The notes: a model not told the origin generated them from the letters alone. 64,000 bases of DNA from Roseateles violae (GCF_030410485.1 NZ_JAUHHC010000005.1:248001-312000); one strand, 5' to 3'; shown: positions 1 through 11,664, numbered from the stretch's first letter. Numbers and translations: made by a program.

Positions 1-2
1 GC

Positions 3-578
3 GGCTCCCAGGGCGGCTACCAAGGTGGCTACCAGGGCGGCGGCTCGCAGATGGGTGGCGGCTATGGCGGCGGCTCCGGCGGCGGCTATTCGCAGCAGGG
101 CGGCGGCAGCGGCCGCGGCGGCCAGCAGAGCCATCTCGGCGGCGGCTACGGCAGCTACGGCAGCAGCTCGGGCAGCTACTCCTCCGGCAGCAGCGGTGGC
201 AGCGGCGGCCAGCACGAGCATTTCGACCCCGACTACCACCAGTGGCGCACCGAGCAGATGAACAATCTGGACAACGACTACCGCTCCTGGCGCGAGGACC
301 GCTACAAGAAGTTCTCGGACGAGTTCAACACCTGGCGCAGCAGCCGCAGCCAGGGCCAGGGCTCCAGCTCGGGCCAAGGTTCGAGTGCCGGTTCCGGTTC
401 CGGTTCTAGCACCGGCTCCAGCTCGGGCTCCGGCAGCGGCAGCACGGGCTCGTCCTCGCCGCAGTCGGCCTCATCCTCGACCGGCTCGACCGGCTCCACA
501 GGCTCGACCGGCAGCGAATCCGGTAGCAGCGGCAGCGGCAAAAGCAGCAGCAGCGCCAGCGGCAGCAGCAAGAGCTGA
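3..578 (+). CDS. Gly/Ser-rich low-complexity protein, 5' end outside the window
   Basis: The frame is open from base 3 and the start codon lies before the window, so only the last 191 residues are visible. Three parts can be seen: a Gly/Ser/Gln/Tyr-rich segment with repeated GGYQGG and GGGYG units (about visible residues 1-68), a compact charged and aromatic block (about 70-112) containing FDPDYHQWR and a later KKFSDEFNTWR, probably helical, and a long Ser/Gly/Thr tail ending in SGSSKS. I do not recognise a characterised function. The charged block flanked by low-complexity arms suggests a surface, stress or nucleic-acid-associated protein, but that is a guess. A strong intrinsic terminator follows 32 bases after the stop. 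Confidence 0.7.
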   Translation, partial: GSQGGYQGGYQGGGSQMGGGYGGGSGGGYSQQGGGSGRGGQQSHLGGGYGSYGSSSGSYSSGSSGGSGGQHEHFDPDYHQWRTEQMNNLDNDYRSWREDRYKKFSDEFNTWRSSRSQGQGSSSGQGSSAGSGSGSSTGSSSGSGSGSTGSSSPQSASSSTGSTGSTGSTGSESGSSGSGKSSSSASGSSKS

Positions 579-609
579 TTGATCGATTTCTCTTCAGCTA
601 ACTGAGCCC

Positions 610-640
610 AGCCCCGGTGGCAAGCCGGGGCTTTTTCTTT
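610..640 (+). terminator. Intrinsic terminator after the Gly-rich gene
   Basis: AGCCCCGG (610-617) pairs perfectly with CCGGGGCT (625-632) across a seven-base loop and is followed by a T-rich run to 640. It closes transcription of the Gly-rich gene and lies just before the small basic gene at 658. Confidence 0.85.
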
Positions 641-657
641 CCTTTACGGAGACCGCC

Positions 658-837
658 ATGGCGACCCGCAGCAGCAGCAAGAAGTCCAAGGACGACGGCC
701 CCAAGGCGGCCAAGCCCCCGCGCGGCGGCGCGAAAGCTGCCAAGCAGCCGCCCGCGGCAGCCGAAGCCGAGCAGCGCCGCGTCGATGCGGGCAGCGAACA
801 AGCCGCCCGCAACACCGGCTACCCCCGCAAGGTTTAG
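658..837 (+). CDS. Small basic Lys/Ala/Pro-rich protein (59 aa)
   Basis: ATG at 658 is preceded by ACGGAGA at a normal Shine-Dalgarno distance. The product starts MATRSSSKKSKDDG and continues with PKAAKPP and GGAKAAKQPP units, then an acidic/basic EAEQRR segment and the end NTGYPRKV. The Lys/Ala/Pro composition recalls the tails of histone-H1-like DNA-binding proteins and the disordered N-terminus of the neighbouring catalase, but no folded domain is visible. It sits between the terminator at 610-640 and the convergent katE gene, whose stop codon begins nine bases downstream. Coding status rests on the good ribosome site, matching codon style and an open frame without interruption; function unknown. 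Confidence 0.6.
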   Translation: MATRSSSKKSKDDGPKAAKPPRGGAKAAKQPPAAAEAEQRRVDAGSEQAARNTGYPRKV

Positions 838-845
838 CGGGACGA

Positions 846-3305
846 TCAGACCCGCGGCGGATCGGTCTCCCGCTCGAAATGCCGGTGCCGCGCCAGGCCG
901 GCGATGAAGGCGGTCACCGTGTCGGCATCGGTGCGCAGCGCCGGGTCGGTCTCGCTGGGCGGCGCGCAGACGAAGAGGCCCGGGTCGGCCTCGCCCTCGG
1001 GCAGCATCAGCGGCAGATTCACCGCGGCCAGCAGGCCGCCCGGCCCGCCCAGCGCCAGGATGGGCTTGCAATGGCGGTACTGGTCCTTGACGAAATCCAG
1101 CGCCTGGCCGTACATCGACAGCGGCCGCGCGGCGGCCGCGTCATTGGCCAGCACCACCGCGTCCCACAGCACCGAGGGCGCCTGCTCGAAGGACATCTCG
1201 ATCGCCATTGATTCGTCGGCGCCCAGCGGGCCGATGCGCGGGCCGACGAAGCGCGGCGTCGCGCCGGCCTCCCGCAGCGCCGTCTGCGCGGCGCGCAGGC
1301 TGGCCAGATCGGCGCCGTCGACGACCAGCAGCGCGACGCGCCGCGTCTGGACCCCGCCATCGCCGGGCCGCGCCAGCAGGGACAGCGCGGGCGAGCTGTC
1401 CAGCTCGGATTCGACCGCCGGCTCCAGCGCGCGCGGCTGCGGCGCCGGCACGGCGAAGCCCAGGCCCTCGGCCACCGCCGCGGCCAGCCCGGCATCGACA
1501 TTGGCCAGCAGGGACACAACGCGCTCGCGCACCGCCGGCACCTGCACCTTGCTCAGCTCGAAGCGGAAGGCGCCGGCGATATGGCGCTGCTCGGGCTCGG
1601 ACTGGCTGCGCCAGAACAGGGTGGCCTGCGAAAAATGGTCGGCAAAGCGTTCCGGCTTGCCGCGCAACTTGTCGCCCTCGCCCGTCGCCGGGAACGGGGT
1701 CGGGATGGAAACAAAGCCGCCGCCGGCACGGCCGGCCTGGAAGGGGCAGCCGCCGGCCAGCGAGTTCGGCTCGTAGGACACGCTGCCGCGATGGATGGCC
1801 TGGCGGTGCAGGCCGTCGCGCTGGTTGTTGTGCACCTGGGCGATCGAGGCATTGATCGGAATCTCGTGGAAGTTCGGCCCGCCCAGGCGCGTCAGCTGGG
1901 TGTCCACATAGGAATGGATGCGGCCCTGCAGCAGCGGGTCGTTGGTGAAGTCGATGCCGGGCACGATATGGGCGGTGCAGAAGGCCACCTGCTCGGTCTC
2001 GGCGAAGAAATTGTCCGGATTGCGGTTCAGCACCAGGCGGCCGACCGGCAGCAGCGGCACCAGTTCCTCCGGCACGATCTTGGTCGGGTCCAGCACGTCG
2101 AAGCGGAAGTTCTCGGCCTGCTCCTCGTCGAAGATCTGCAGGCCCAGCTCCCATTCAGGGAAGCTGCCGGCCTCGATCGCCTCCCAGAGATCGCGGCGGT
2201 GGAAATCGGGGTCGGCGCCGGAGATCTTCACCGCCTCGTCCCAGACCAGCGAATGCGTGCCGGCGCGCGGCGACCAGTGGAACTTGCACAGCTTCGATTC
2301 GCCCGCGGCATTGACGAGGCGGAAGGTGTGCACGCCGAAGCCCTGCATCATCCGGTAGCTGCGCGGGATCGCGCGGTCCGACATCACCCACATCAGCATA
2401 TGGGCGGACTCCGGCATCAGCGAGACGAAGTCCCAGAAGGTGTCGTGCGCACTGGCCGCCTGCGGCATCGCATGGTGGGGCTCGGGCTTGAGCGCATGGA
2501 CCAGATCGGGGAACTTCATCGCGTCCTGGATGAAGAAGACCGGGATGTTGTTGCCGACCAGGTCCCAGTTGCCGTCATCGGTATAGAACTTGACCGCGAA
2601 GCCGCGCACATCGCGCGCGGTGTCGAAGGAGCCGCGCTCGCCGGCGACGGTGGAGAAGCGCACGAACACCGGCGTGCGCTTGCCCGCCGCCGCGAAGGGC
2701 GCCGCCATCGTCAGCTGGTCCAGCGGGTCGTAGCACTCGAAATAGCCATGGGCGGCCGAGCCGCGCGCATGGACCACGCGCTCCGGGATGCGCTCATGGT
2801 CGAAATGCGTGATCTTCTCGCGCAGGATGAAGTCTTCCAGCAGGGTCGGTCCGCGCAGGCCGGCCTTCAGCGAGTTCTGGTTGTCGGCCACGCGCACGCC
2901 CTGGTTGGTCGTCAGCGCCTGGCCGCCGGAGTCCACCCGCACCCGGTCCAGCGACTCGTTGCCGGGGTTGTGGCCCGGCTGCGCCTGGCTGCCCAGCTTG
3001 ATCGAGACGACGGTCTCGCGCACGCTGCTGGCGGTGGCCGACTCGTCGGCCGGCTCGACCGGCGTGCCGGCCTGCGGCTGCAGCGCAGGGTCCCGGCCAT
3101 GCTCGCCGGCCTTCAACTCGTTGAAGGGCCGCGCGGCCGCCAGCTGCTGCATCGCCTCGTGTTGCCGCTGCAGCAGATCGCCGTCGCCATCGCCCTTGGC
3201 GGGCGGGGCTCCGTTCGTGGCCTTCGTGGCCTTCGGCGCCTTCGCGGCCTTGGTGGCTGCGGTGCTGGTGCTCTTGCTCGTTTCCGGGTTCTTGCTACGC
3301 GGCAT
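846..3305 (-). CDS. katE: Large-subunit haem catalase (HPII/KatE type)
   Basis: Monofunctional haem catalase converting hydrogen peroxide to water and oxygen in the cytoplasm. The 819-residue product is a little longer than the roughly 750 usual for HPII because of an Ala/Lys/Thr-rich, probably disordered N-terminus (about residues 1-75). In the core I see distal haem His179 in [12 protein letters not shown], the distal Asn in [11 protein letters not shown] and the proximal ligand Tyr466 in [12 protein letters not shown]. From about residue 650 the DJ-1/class I amidotransferase-like domain typical of large catalases follows. The start at 3305 has AGGAG eight bases upstream; a longer open frame to 3449 lacks such support and would overlap the divergent gene. 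Divergent from the DJ-1-like gene at 3442, so a shared stress-responsive promoter region is possible. Confidence 0.95.
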   Translation of the reverse strand: MPRSKNPETSKSTSTAATKAAKAPKATKATNGAPPAKGDGDGDLLQRQHEAMQQLAAARPFNELKAGEHGRDPALQPQAGTPVEPADESATASSVRETVVSIKLGSQAQPGHNPGNESLDRVRVDSGGQALTTNQGVRVADNQNSLKAGLRGPTLLEDFILREKITHFDHERIPERVVHARGSAAHGYFECYDPLDQLTMAAPFAAAGKRTPVFVRFSTVAGERGSFDTARDVRGFAVKFYTDDGNWDLVGNNIPVFFIQDAMKFPDLVHALKPEPHHAMPQAASAHDTFWDFVSLMPESAHMLMWVMSDRAIPRSYRMMQGFGVHTFRLVNAAGESKLCKFHWSPRAGTHSLVWDEAVKISGADPDFHRRDLWEAIEAGSFPEWELGLQIFDEEQAENFRFDVLDPTKIVPEELVPLLPVGRLVLNRNPDNFFAETEQVAFCTAHIVPGIDFTNDPLLQGRIHSYVDTQLTRLGGPNFHEIPINASIAQVHNNQRDGLHRQAIHRGSVSYEPNSLAGGCPFQAGRAGGGFVSIPTPFPATGEGDKLRGKPERFADHFSQATLFWRSQSEPEQRHIAGAFRFELSKVQVPAVRERVVSLLANVDAGLAAAVAEGLGFAVPAPQPRALEPAVESELDSSPALSLLARPGDGGVQTRRVALLVVDGADLASLRAAQTALREAGATPRFVGPRIGPLGADESMAIEMSFEQAPSVLWDAVVLANDAAAARPLSMYGQALDFVKDQYRHCKPILALGGPGGLLAAVNLPLMLPEGEADPGLFVCAPPSETDPALRTDADTVTAFIAGLARHRHFERETDPPRV

Positions 3306-3441
3306 GGCGGGGACTCCTGGGTTGTGCTTCGTTCGTCCCGAGTGGCAAGGCCGGTGCCGAGCCGGCCACCCCGCGTCCCCGCTCCCGGCGACAGTGCGCA
3401 AGCGGCCGCCGCGGGGCACGGCGCTTGCCCCGGAAGCCGCC

Positions 3442-4092
3442 ATGAACATCCCCCAGGCCCCGCTGCGCAGCGTCTACCTCTATGTCTTCGACGGCTTTGC
3501 CGACTGGGAGCCGGCCTTCGCGATCGCCGGCATCAACAGCCCCGAGTTCCAGCGCGAGCCGGGCCGCTGGCGGGTGCAGACGGTGGCCGTCGGCAGCGGC
3601 GTGGTCGTCTCGGCCGGCGGACTGAGCATCCTGCCGGACCGGCAGCTGGCGGCGCTGCAGCCGGCCGATGCCGAGCTGCTGATCCTGCCCGGCGGCCGCG
3701 GCTGGGACCAGGGCGAGCATCTGGACAGCGCGCACAAGGCGGCCGCCTTCCTCGAGGCCGGCGTGCCGGTGGCGGCGATCTGCGGCGCCACCGCCGGCCT
3801 GGCGCGCATCGGCCTGCTCGACCGGCGCCGCCACGGCAGCAATGCCCCCGCCTATCTGAACGGGCTCAGGGAGCAGGGCTACGGCGGCGCCGAGCACTAT
3901 GTCGACGAGCCGGCCGTCATCGACGACGAGGGGCTGCTGATCACGGCCGGCGGCATGGCGCCGCTGGAATTCGCCCAGGCCATCTTCGCCCGCCTGCGGA
4001 TCTACCGCGAGGAGGTGCTGCAGGCCTGGTACCAGCTCTACAAGACCGGCCGCTCGCAGTACTTCGCGCAGATGAGCGAGGCGGCGGCATGA
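3442..4092 (+). CDS. DJ-1/PfpI family protein
   Basis: A 216-residue single-domain protein of the DJ-1/PfpI (class I glutamine amidotransferase-like) superfamily. The nucleophile elbow is AAICGATAG with Cys114, preceded by the strand and turn LLILPGGRGWD. Members include chaperone/deglycase-like proteins and stress proteins; the precise reaction cannot be read from sequence. The ATG at 3442 follows GGAAG; upstream in-frame codons lie inside the katE leader. The gene is divergent from katE, whose own C-terminal domain has the same fold, and its TGA overlaps the ATG of the following kinase (ATGA at 4089-4092), so the two are probably translationally coupled. Confidence 0.85.
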   Translation: MNIPQAPLRSVYLYVFDGFADWEPAFAIAGINSPEFQREPGRWRVQTVAVGSGVVVSAGGLSILPDRQLAALQPADAELLILPGGRGWDQGEHLDSAHKAAAFLEAGVPVAAICGATAGLARIGLLDRRRHGSNAPAYLNGLREQGYGGAEHYVDEPAVIDDEGLLITAGGMAPLEFAQAIFARLRIYREEVLQAWYQLYKTGRSQYFAQMSEAAA

Positions 4093-5316
4093 AGGCCGCC
4101 GCCGGCGAGGCCCAGCACTATCTGCGCGGCCAGCGCCTGGAGCTGCTGGGCCGGCTCAGCGGCGGCCTGGTCCACGAGCTGAACAATCTGCTCGGCGCGA
4201 TCGGCCACAACGCCCAGCTGGCCGAGCGTTCCAGCGCCGATCCGCAGACCACGCTGCTGATGGCTTCCATCCTGGCCTCGGTCGAATCGGGCGGCCGGCT
4301 GACCCGGCGCCTGCTGCGCCTGGCGGAGCCGCGTCCGCCGCGGCCGCGCGCCATCGATCTGGCCGCCGAACTGCCGATGCAGCGCGAGCTGCTGGAGCTG
4401 GCGCTCGGCTCGCGCATCGCGCTGCGGATCGAGGTCGACGAGCAGGCCGGCAGCGTCGAGGTCGATGCCGGCGAGCTCGAGCTGGCCCTGCTGAACCTGG
4501 CGCTGAACGCGCGCGAGGCCATGTCCGGCGCCATCCCGGCGGCCATCGCCGGCGGCGCCCCGCGCTGCCGGCCTGGCCAGGTGCGGCTGGAAGCGCGCGC
4601 CGCGACGGCCGAGGAAAGCATCGGCCTGCCGCACGGCCACTATGCCGCGATCTGCCTCAGCGACGACGGCCGCGGGCTGGACGAGGCGCTGGCCGAACAG
4701 GTCTTCGCGCCCTTCTTCGGCTCCAAGCCGGCCGGCAGCGGCCGCGGCCTGAGCCAGGTGCGCGCCTTCTGCGAGCACGCCGGCGGCCGCTGCTGGCTGC
4801 GCAGCGCGCCGGGCCGCGGCACGGCGGTCTGGCTGCTGCTGCCGGCGCGGCCGGCGCATGCGCTGGCGACGCCGCAGGACGCGGGCGCCGCCGACGCCAG
4901 CCTGCTGGCCGGCCTGCGGCTGCTGATCGTCGATGCCGACGCGGACTTCGCCGCCGCCACCGCCGCGCTGCTGGCGCGCTACGGCTGCCGCGCCCAGTGC
5001 GTGGCCGACGCGGCCGGCGCGCTGGAGATCTTCGGGCCCGGCTGCGCACCGATCGACGTGCTGCTGTGCGAGGCGCTGCTGCCCGACCTGCCGGACGGCA
5101 TCGCGCTGGCGCGGCTGCTGCGCGGGCGCTGCCCGGGCCTGCGCGTGATCATGACCAGCAGCCGCACCGATGCCAGCCGCTGCGGCGTGGCCCTGCTGCA
5201 CAAGCCGATCGCGCCGCAGCGGCTGCTGGCCATGCTGCGCGCGGCGCGCGAGGGCGCGGTGCAGGCGGGCACGCTGCCGCCCTGGGCGCGCTCGACCCGA
5301 CACCAGGACGATGGCC

Positions 5317-5342
<26 letters not shown>
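4089..5342 (+). CDS. Sensorless hybrid histidine kinase with a degenerate receiver
   Basis: A 417-residue cytoplasmic kinase of the NtrB-like type. No sensor domain precedes the H-box, which sits at the very N-terminus (GGLVHELNNLLG, His29). The ATPase domain shows the N-box ALLNLALNAREAM (Asn136, Asn140), SDDGRGLD (Asp193) and a glycine-rich GSGRGLSQV. Residues from about 274 form a receiver-like domain (LLIVDADAD, invariant-type Lys372 in LLHKP), but the phospho-acceptor position carries Glu328 (VLLCEALLPD) instead of Asp and one acidic-pocket residue is Ala283. No membrane segment is present. It overlaps the DJ-1-like gene by four bases and the NtrC-type regulator by 26 bases, and is presumably that regulator's cognate kinase. 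Confidence 0.88.
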
Positions 5343-6711
<1,369 letters not shown>

Positions 6712-7324
6712 TCGGCGGTGAGCGGCGGCCGCTGCGGCGCGCCCAGCACCGTGCGGGCGACCTCGGCCCAGCTGCCGCAGACGCCCTCCGGCTCGCGCAG
6801 CGGCGAGCGGCGCCAGACCGTCTCGCCGCCGCTGTCCAGCAGCAGGCCGCGGCAGCCGGCGCGATGGCCGGCCTCCACGTCGTCCAGCGTGTCGCCGACG
6901 ATCCAGGAGCGCCGCAGGTCCAGGCCATGGCGGCGTGCGGCCCGCGTCAGCAGGCCCGGCGCCGGCTTGCGGCACAGGCAGGCCGGCCGGCCGTCGCGGC
7001 CCGGCGAATGGGGACAGACAAGGAAGTCGTCGAAGCGGATGCCCGCCTCGTCCCAGATCCGGCGCAGCAGCTCCGCCTGCAGCAGCGCGAACTGCTCGCG
7101 GGTGAAGAAGCCGCGGCCGATGCCGCTCTGGTTGGTGACGACGACCAGCGCATAGCCGCCCAGCGCCAGCGCGCCCAGCGCCTCCAGCGCGCCGTCCATG
7201 AAGCGCAGCAGCGCCGGATTGACGTTGTAAGGGTAGTTCTCGACCAGGGTGCCGTCCTTGTCGACGAAGATGGCCGGGCGCTCCATGCAGGCTCCGTTTC
7301 CGGGTGGTGAACAGCATCCCCGCA

Positions 7325-7382
7325 GGCAAGCCGCATGCCCTCGCGAGGGCATTCCGATGGCGCCCGGCTTGCCTCGGCAAGC
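7325..7382. promoter_or_regulatory. Nested palindromes upstream of the CheB-CheR-kinase gene
   Basis: An 18-bp perfect palindrome, ATGCCCTCGCGAGGGCAT (7335-7352), is flanked by GGCAAGCC (7325-7332) and its inverted copy GGCTTGCC (7366-7373). A further GGCAAGC at 7376-7382 forms GCTTGCC-TC-GGCAAGC. Three half-sites plus a central palindrome look like a protein-binding array in the divergent region between gmhB and the hybrid kinase. No matching regulator can be named. Confidence 0.45.
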
Positions 7383-7398
7383 AGGGCTTTTCCGTCGG

Positions 7399-7430
7399 CT
7401 CGATGGCGCATAATTTTCGTTTCCATCGAG
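7399..7430 (+). promoter_or_regulatory. Possible promoter/operator of the CheB-CheR-kinase gene
   Basis: CTCGATGG (7399-7406) and CCATCGAG (7423-7430) form an 8-bp inverted repeat around a 16-base AT-richer spacer containing CATAAT (7409-7414), a plausible -10 element. A clear -35 hexamer is not visible. The ATG of the kinase gene is 35 bases downstream with GGGAGG in front of it. Confidence 0.35.
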
Positions 7431-7464
7431 AGCATGCAATGACGGTTCGGGCAAAGGGAGGCCT

Positions 7465-10400
7465 ATGAGCGAGGCTTTGGATTCGCGCGACCGCGCCGAA
7501 GAGGAACTGGCCGACGAAATCGACAACGTCGTGCCGACCCGCGGCTACCAGATGCTGCCGGTCGTCGGCCTGGGCGGTTCGGCCGGCGGCATCGCGGCGC
7601 TGCGCGCTTTCTTCCAGGCCATGCCGGCCGACACCGGCATGGCCTATGTGGTCGTGCTGCATCTATCGCCCGAGCATGAGAGCAATCTGGCGGCGATCCT
7701 GCAGCTGTGCACCACGATGCCGGTGACCCAGGTGCAGGAGGCCGAGCGCCTGGAGGCCGATCGCGTCTACGTGATCCCGCCGGGCAAGGGCCTCAGGACC
7801 ATGGACGGCCATCTGCGCCTGTTCGAGCTGCCGCAGGACCGCAGCCGCCACATCGCCGTCGACCATTTCTTCCGCACCCTGGCCGACACCCATGGCCCGC
7901 ATGCCGCGGCGGTGGTGCTGTCCGGCCTGGACGGCGACGGCGCGATCGGCATCAAGCGCATCAAGGAGCGCGGCGGCCTGACCATCGCGCAGGACCCGGG
8001 CGAGGCCGAGTTCGACGGCATGCCGCGCGCGGCCATCGGCACCGGCATGGTCGACTGGGTGCTGCCGGTGACGGACATGCCGGCGCGCCTGGTCGACTAC
8101 CAGCAGCTCGAACAGCGCGTGCGCCTGCCGCCGGAGGAAGGGCCGCAGCCGGCCCAGGAGCAACCGCGCGGCAGCGGCGAGGAAAGCCAGCTGCGCGAGG
8201 TGCTGACCTTTCTGCGCACCCGCACCGGCCGCAACTTCTCCTACTACAAGCGCGCCACCATCCTGCGCCGCATCGGCCGGCGCATGCAGGTCAACGGCAT
8301 CGACGACCTGAGCGGCTATCTGAACTGCCTGCGCACGCGGCCCGGCGAGGCCGGCGCGCTGCTGCAGGACCTCCTGATCAGCGTCACCAACTTCTTCCGC
8401 GACCCCGACTGCTTCGCCGCACTGGAGGCCCGCATCCCGGAGCTGTTCCGCAACAAGGGGGCCGGCGACACCGTGCGCGTCTGGGTCGTGGCCTGCGCCA
8501 CCGGCGAGGAGGCCTATTCGGTCGCGATGCTGCTGCACGAGTACGCGCGCTCGCTGGACGCGCCGCCGGTCGTGCAGGTCTTCGCCACCGATCTGGACGA
8601 GGATGCGATCCAGCTGGCGCGCGAGGGCGTCTATCCGACGACGATCGAGGCCGACGTCAGCGAGGAGCAGCTGCGCCGCTTCTTCGTCAAGGAGCATCGC
8701 GGCTACCGCGTGCGGCGCGAGATCCGCGAGACGGTGCTGTTCGCGATGCACGATCTGCTGAAGGACTCGCCCTTCTCGCGCCTGGACCTGCTGACCTGCC
8801 GCAATCTGCTGATCTACCTGAACCGCGAGGCCCAGGGCCGCGCGCTGGACCTCTTCCACTTCGCGCTGCGGCCCGAGGGACTGCTCTTCCTCGGCTCGTC
8901 CGAATCGGTCGAGGAAGGCAGCACGCTGTTCTCGGTGCTGGACAAGAAGCACCGCCTGTTCCAGCAGCGGCCGGCGCTGCGCTACGGCCTGCCGGTGACC
9001 TCCGGGCCCAGCACCCTGGCACTGACGCTGGAGGCCCAGCAGGCCTCGCTGGAGGAAACCGTGACCGCGGGCCGCGGCTTCGAGCAGGGCCTGCCGGCCG
9101 GGCGGGCGCCGAGCCGGCCCGTGGACGGCCGCGCGCTGCCCTGGGGCGAGGTGCATCTGCGCCTGCTCGACCGGCTGGCGCCGCCCTCGGTGCTGGTCGA
9201 TGCCGAGCAGGAGATCCTGCACCTGTCGCCGGCCGCCTCGCGCTTTCTGCAGTTTTCCGGCGGCGAGCCCAGCCACAATCTGCTGCGCCTGGTGCATCCG
9301 GCGCTGCGCATCGAGCTGCGCGCGGCGCTCTACCAGGCCGCGCAGACCAGCGAGACGACCCATGTGCCCAAGGTGCGCCTGGACATGGCCGACGGGCCGG
9401 TGGCGGTGAGCCTGCGCATCGTGCCGGCCACCGAGATCGCCGCCGGCCTGATGCTGATCAGCTTCGACCTCGAGCCCGGCGAGGTGATCGCCAAGGGCGA
9501 GGGCGAGGCGGCGCCGCAGGCGGCCGACCCGATCGCCCGTCAGCTGGACCGCGAGATCGAGCGGCTCAAGCTGCATCTGCGCGACACGGTCGAGCAGTAC
9601 GAGGCCTCGACCGAGGAGCTGAAGGCCAGCAACGAAGAGCTGCAGGCGATGAACGAGGAGCTTCGCTCGGCAACCGAGGAGCTGGAGACCAGCCGCGAGG
9701 AGCTGCAGTCGATCAACGAGGAGCTGACCACCGTCAACCACGAGCTGAAGAGCAAGGTCGACGAGCTGGGCCATGCCAACAGCGATATGCTCAATCTGAT
9801 GGACGCGACCGCGATCGCGACCGTCTTCCTCGACCGCCAGCTGCACATCAGCCGCTTCACGCCCTCGGCGGTCTCGCTGTTCAATTTCATCGCCACCGAC
9901 ATCGGCCGGCCGCTGACCGATCTGACCAGCCGGCTGCGCTATGGCTCGCTGGCCGCGGACGCCAAGAGCGTGCTGGACACGCTGATGTCGATCGAGCGCG
10001 AGGTCGGCGAGCATGGCGGCAACTGGTATCTGGCCCGCCTGCGACCCTACCGCACGATAGACGACCGCATCGCCGGCGTCGTGCTGGCCTTCATCGACAT
10101 CACCGAGCGCAAGCGCGCGCAGGAGGCGCAGCGAATCGCCGACGCGCGCTTTCGCGCCATCGTCGACCAGGCCGCCGTCGGCGTCGTGCAGATCGACGCG
10201 ACGGGGCGCCTGGGCTTCGTCAACGAGCGCTTCTGCCGGATGCTGGGCTACACCGAGCAGCAGTTGCTGGGCCAGGAGGTCGAGCAGCTGATCCACAAGG
10301 ACGACCTGCCGCTGCACCGCGAGCGCATGCAGCGCCTGCAGCAGCAGGGTGAGCCCTACGAGCTCGAGAAGCGCCTGCTGCGCAGCGATGGCGCCGAGGT

Positions 10401-11655
10401 CTGGGTGCACAACAGCGTGACCGCCCTGCCCGCCGATAGCGCCGGCAAGGGCACGGCGATCGCCGTCTGCGTGGACATCAGCGAGCGCCTGCGCGCCGAG
10501 GCGGCGCTGCGCGGCAGCGAGGAGCGCATGCGCATGGTGGTCGAGAGCGCACGCGAATACGCGATCTTCACGATGGACCTCGAGCGCCGCATCACCAGCT
10601 GGAATCCGGGCGCCGAGCGCATCCTCGGCTACAGCGAGGCCGATGCGATAGGCCGCACGGCCGATATGCTGTTCACGCCCGAGGACATCGCCGCCGGCGT
10701 GCCGGCCCAGGAGGCGCGCCAGGCGCTGGCCGAGGGCCGCGCCGGGGACGACCGCTTCCACCTGCGCAAGGACGGCAGCCCGCTGTGGGCCAGCGGCATG
10801 ATGATGTCGATGCGCGAGGACGCCGGCAAGATCGTCGGTTTCGTCAAGATCCTGCGCGACCAGAGCGAGGCGCGGCTCGCCCAGCAGGCGGTCGAGCAGA
10901 GCCAGGCCGAGCTGGTGGAGGCGCTGCGCGAGAACGAGGCCGCGCGCGCGGCGCTGGAGTCCGCCAATCTGGCCAAGGACCAGTTCCTGGCCGTGCTCTC
11001 GCACGAATTGCGCACGCCGCTGACGCCGGCGGCGATGGCCGTGCAGCTGCTGGCACGGCGCAAGGACGTCCCGGCCGATATGCAGGACGCGCTGGCCCTG
11101 ATCCTGCGCAATATCCGCATCGAGTCGAACCTGATCGACGATCTGCTGGACCTGACCCATATCTCGCGCGGCTCTCTGGAGGTCGCGCACGAGCCGGTCG
11201 ATCTGCATCCGGTCATCCGCGGCGCGATCGAGATCTGCGAGCCGGACATGCAGGCCAAGCAGCAGCAGCTGATCCTGGCGCTGGACGCCGCCTCGCCGCA
11301 GGTGCTGGGCGACGGCCGGCGCCTGCAGCAGGTGATCTGGAATCTGCTCAAGAATGCCGCCAAGTTCACCCCGGCCCAGGGCTGGATCCGCGTCGCCACC
11401 GCCAATGTCGGGGACGTCGTGCGCATCGAGGTCAGCGACAACGGCGTCGGCATCGATGCCGACGCGCTGACGCACATCTTCGATGCCTTCACGCAGGAAG
11501 GCCCCTGGGTGGCGCGCGAGTTCGGCGGTCTGGGCCTGGGGCTTGCCATCTCGAAGGCAAGCGTCGACGCGCATGGCGGCAGCCTGCGCGCCAGCAGCCC
11601 GGGCCGCGGCCAGGGCGCGACCTTCACCGTTGAACTGCCCTGGGCACAGATGTAA
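7465..11655 (+). CDS. CheB-CheR-PAS hybrid sensor histidine kinase
   Basis: A 1396-residue fusion. Domains in order: CheB methylesterase (about 30-215; Ser39 in GGSAGG, His66 in LHLSPEH, acidic VLSGLDGDG), CheR methyltransferase (about 235-510; SVTNFFRD, VACATGEEAYS, LLTCRNLLIYLN), a long Glu-rich coiled coil of NEEL/TEEL repeats (about 710-775), three PAS domains (about 780-1155) and a kinase core (His1180 in LSHELRTPL, NLLKNAAKFTP, DNGVGID, GLGLGLAIS). There are no membrane helices. Such CheB/CheR kinases are thought to sense through PAS and to act outside classical chemotaxis; no cheA, cheW or receptor gene lies in the window. The single-domain regulator starting ten bases downstream is the likely phosphoacceptor. 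The kinase core closely resembles that at 49245-51737. Confidence 0.95.
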   Translation: MSEALDSRDRAEEELADEIDNVVPTRGYQMLPVVGLGGSAGGIAALRAFFQAMPADTGMAYVVVLHLSPEHESNLAAILQLCTTMPVTQVQEAERLEADRVYVIPPGKGLRTMDGHLRLFELPQDRSRHIAVDHFFRTLADTHGPHAAAVVLSGLDGDGAIGIKRIKERGGLTIAQDPGEAEFDGMPRAAIGTGMVDWVLPVTDMPARLVDYQQLEQRVRLPPEEGPQPAQEQPRGSGEESQLREVLTFLRTRTGRNFSYYKRATILRRIGRRMQVNGIDDLSGYLNCLRTRPGEAGALLQDLLISVTNFFRDPDCFAALEARIPELFRNKGAGDTVRVWVVACATGEEAYSVAMLLHEYARSLDAPPVVQVFATDLDEDAIQLAREGVYPTTIEADVSEEQLRRFFVKEHRGYRVRREIRETVLFAMHDLLKDSPFSRLDLLTCRNLLIYLNREAQGRALDLFHFALRPEGLLFLGSSESVEEGSTLFSVLDKKHRLFQQRPALRYGLPVTSGPSTLALTLEAQQASLEETVTAGRGFEQGLPAGRAPSRPVDGRALPWGEVHLRLLDRLAPPSVLVDAEQEILHLSPAASRFLQFSGGEPSHNLLRLVHPALRIELRAALYQAAQTSETTHVPKVRLDMADGPVAVSLRIVPATEIAAGLMLISFDLEPGEVIAKGEGEAAPQAADPIARQLDREIERLKLHLRDTVEQYEASTEELKASNEELQAMNEELRSATEELETSREELQSINEELTTVNHELKSKVDELGHANSDMLNLMDATAIATVFLDRQLHISRFTPSAVSLFNFIATDIGRPLTDLTSRLRYGSLAADAKSVLDTLMSIEREVGEHGGNWYLARLRPYRTIDDRIAGVVLAFIDITERKRAQEAQRIADARFRAIVDQAAVGVVQIDATGRLGFVNERFCRMLGYTEQQLLGQEVEQLIHKDDLPLHRERMQRLQQQGEPYELEKRLLRSDGAEVWVHNSVTALPADSAGKGTAIAVCVDISERLRAEAALRGSEERMRMVVESAREYAIFTMDLERRITSWNPGAERILGYSEADAIGRTADMLFTPEDIAAGVPAQEARQALAEGRAGDDRFHLRKDGSPLWASGMMMSMREDAGKIVGFVKILRDQSEARLAQQAVEQSQAELVEALRENEAARAALESANLAKDQFLAVLSHELRTPLTPAAMAVQLLARRKDVPADMQDALALILRNIRIESNLIDDLLDLTHISRGSLEVAHEPVDLHPVIRGAIEICEPDMQAKQQQLILALDAASPQVLGDGRRLQQVIWNLLKNAAKFTPAQGWIRVATANVGDVVRIEVSDNGVGIDADALTHIFDAFTQEGPWVAREFGGLGLGLAISKASVDAHGGSLRASSPGRGQGATFTVELPWAQM

Positions 11656-11664
11656 GGTTCACTC

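Noticed and set aside
480-570. Short Ser/Gly repeat region as a CRISPR or VNTR array
   Set aside because: It is codon-level low complexity (Gly-Ser-Thr repeats) in a coding frame, without spacers or exact units.
1581-4088. Open frame upstream of and in frame with the kinase at 4089
   Set aside because: It is antisense to katE and then a wrong frame of the DJ-1-like gene; the H-box begins only after the ATG at 4089.
7663-11574. A 1303-codon open frame on the minus strand
   Set aside because: It is antisense to the CheB-CheR kinase over its whole length and encodes Arg/Ala/Gln/His-rich, domain-free sequence, as expected in very GC-rich DNA.
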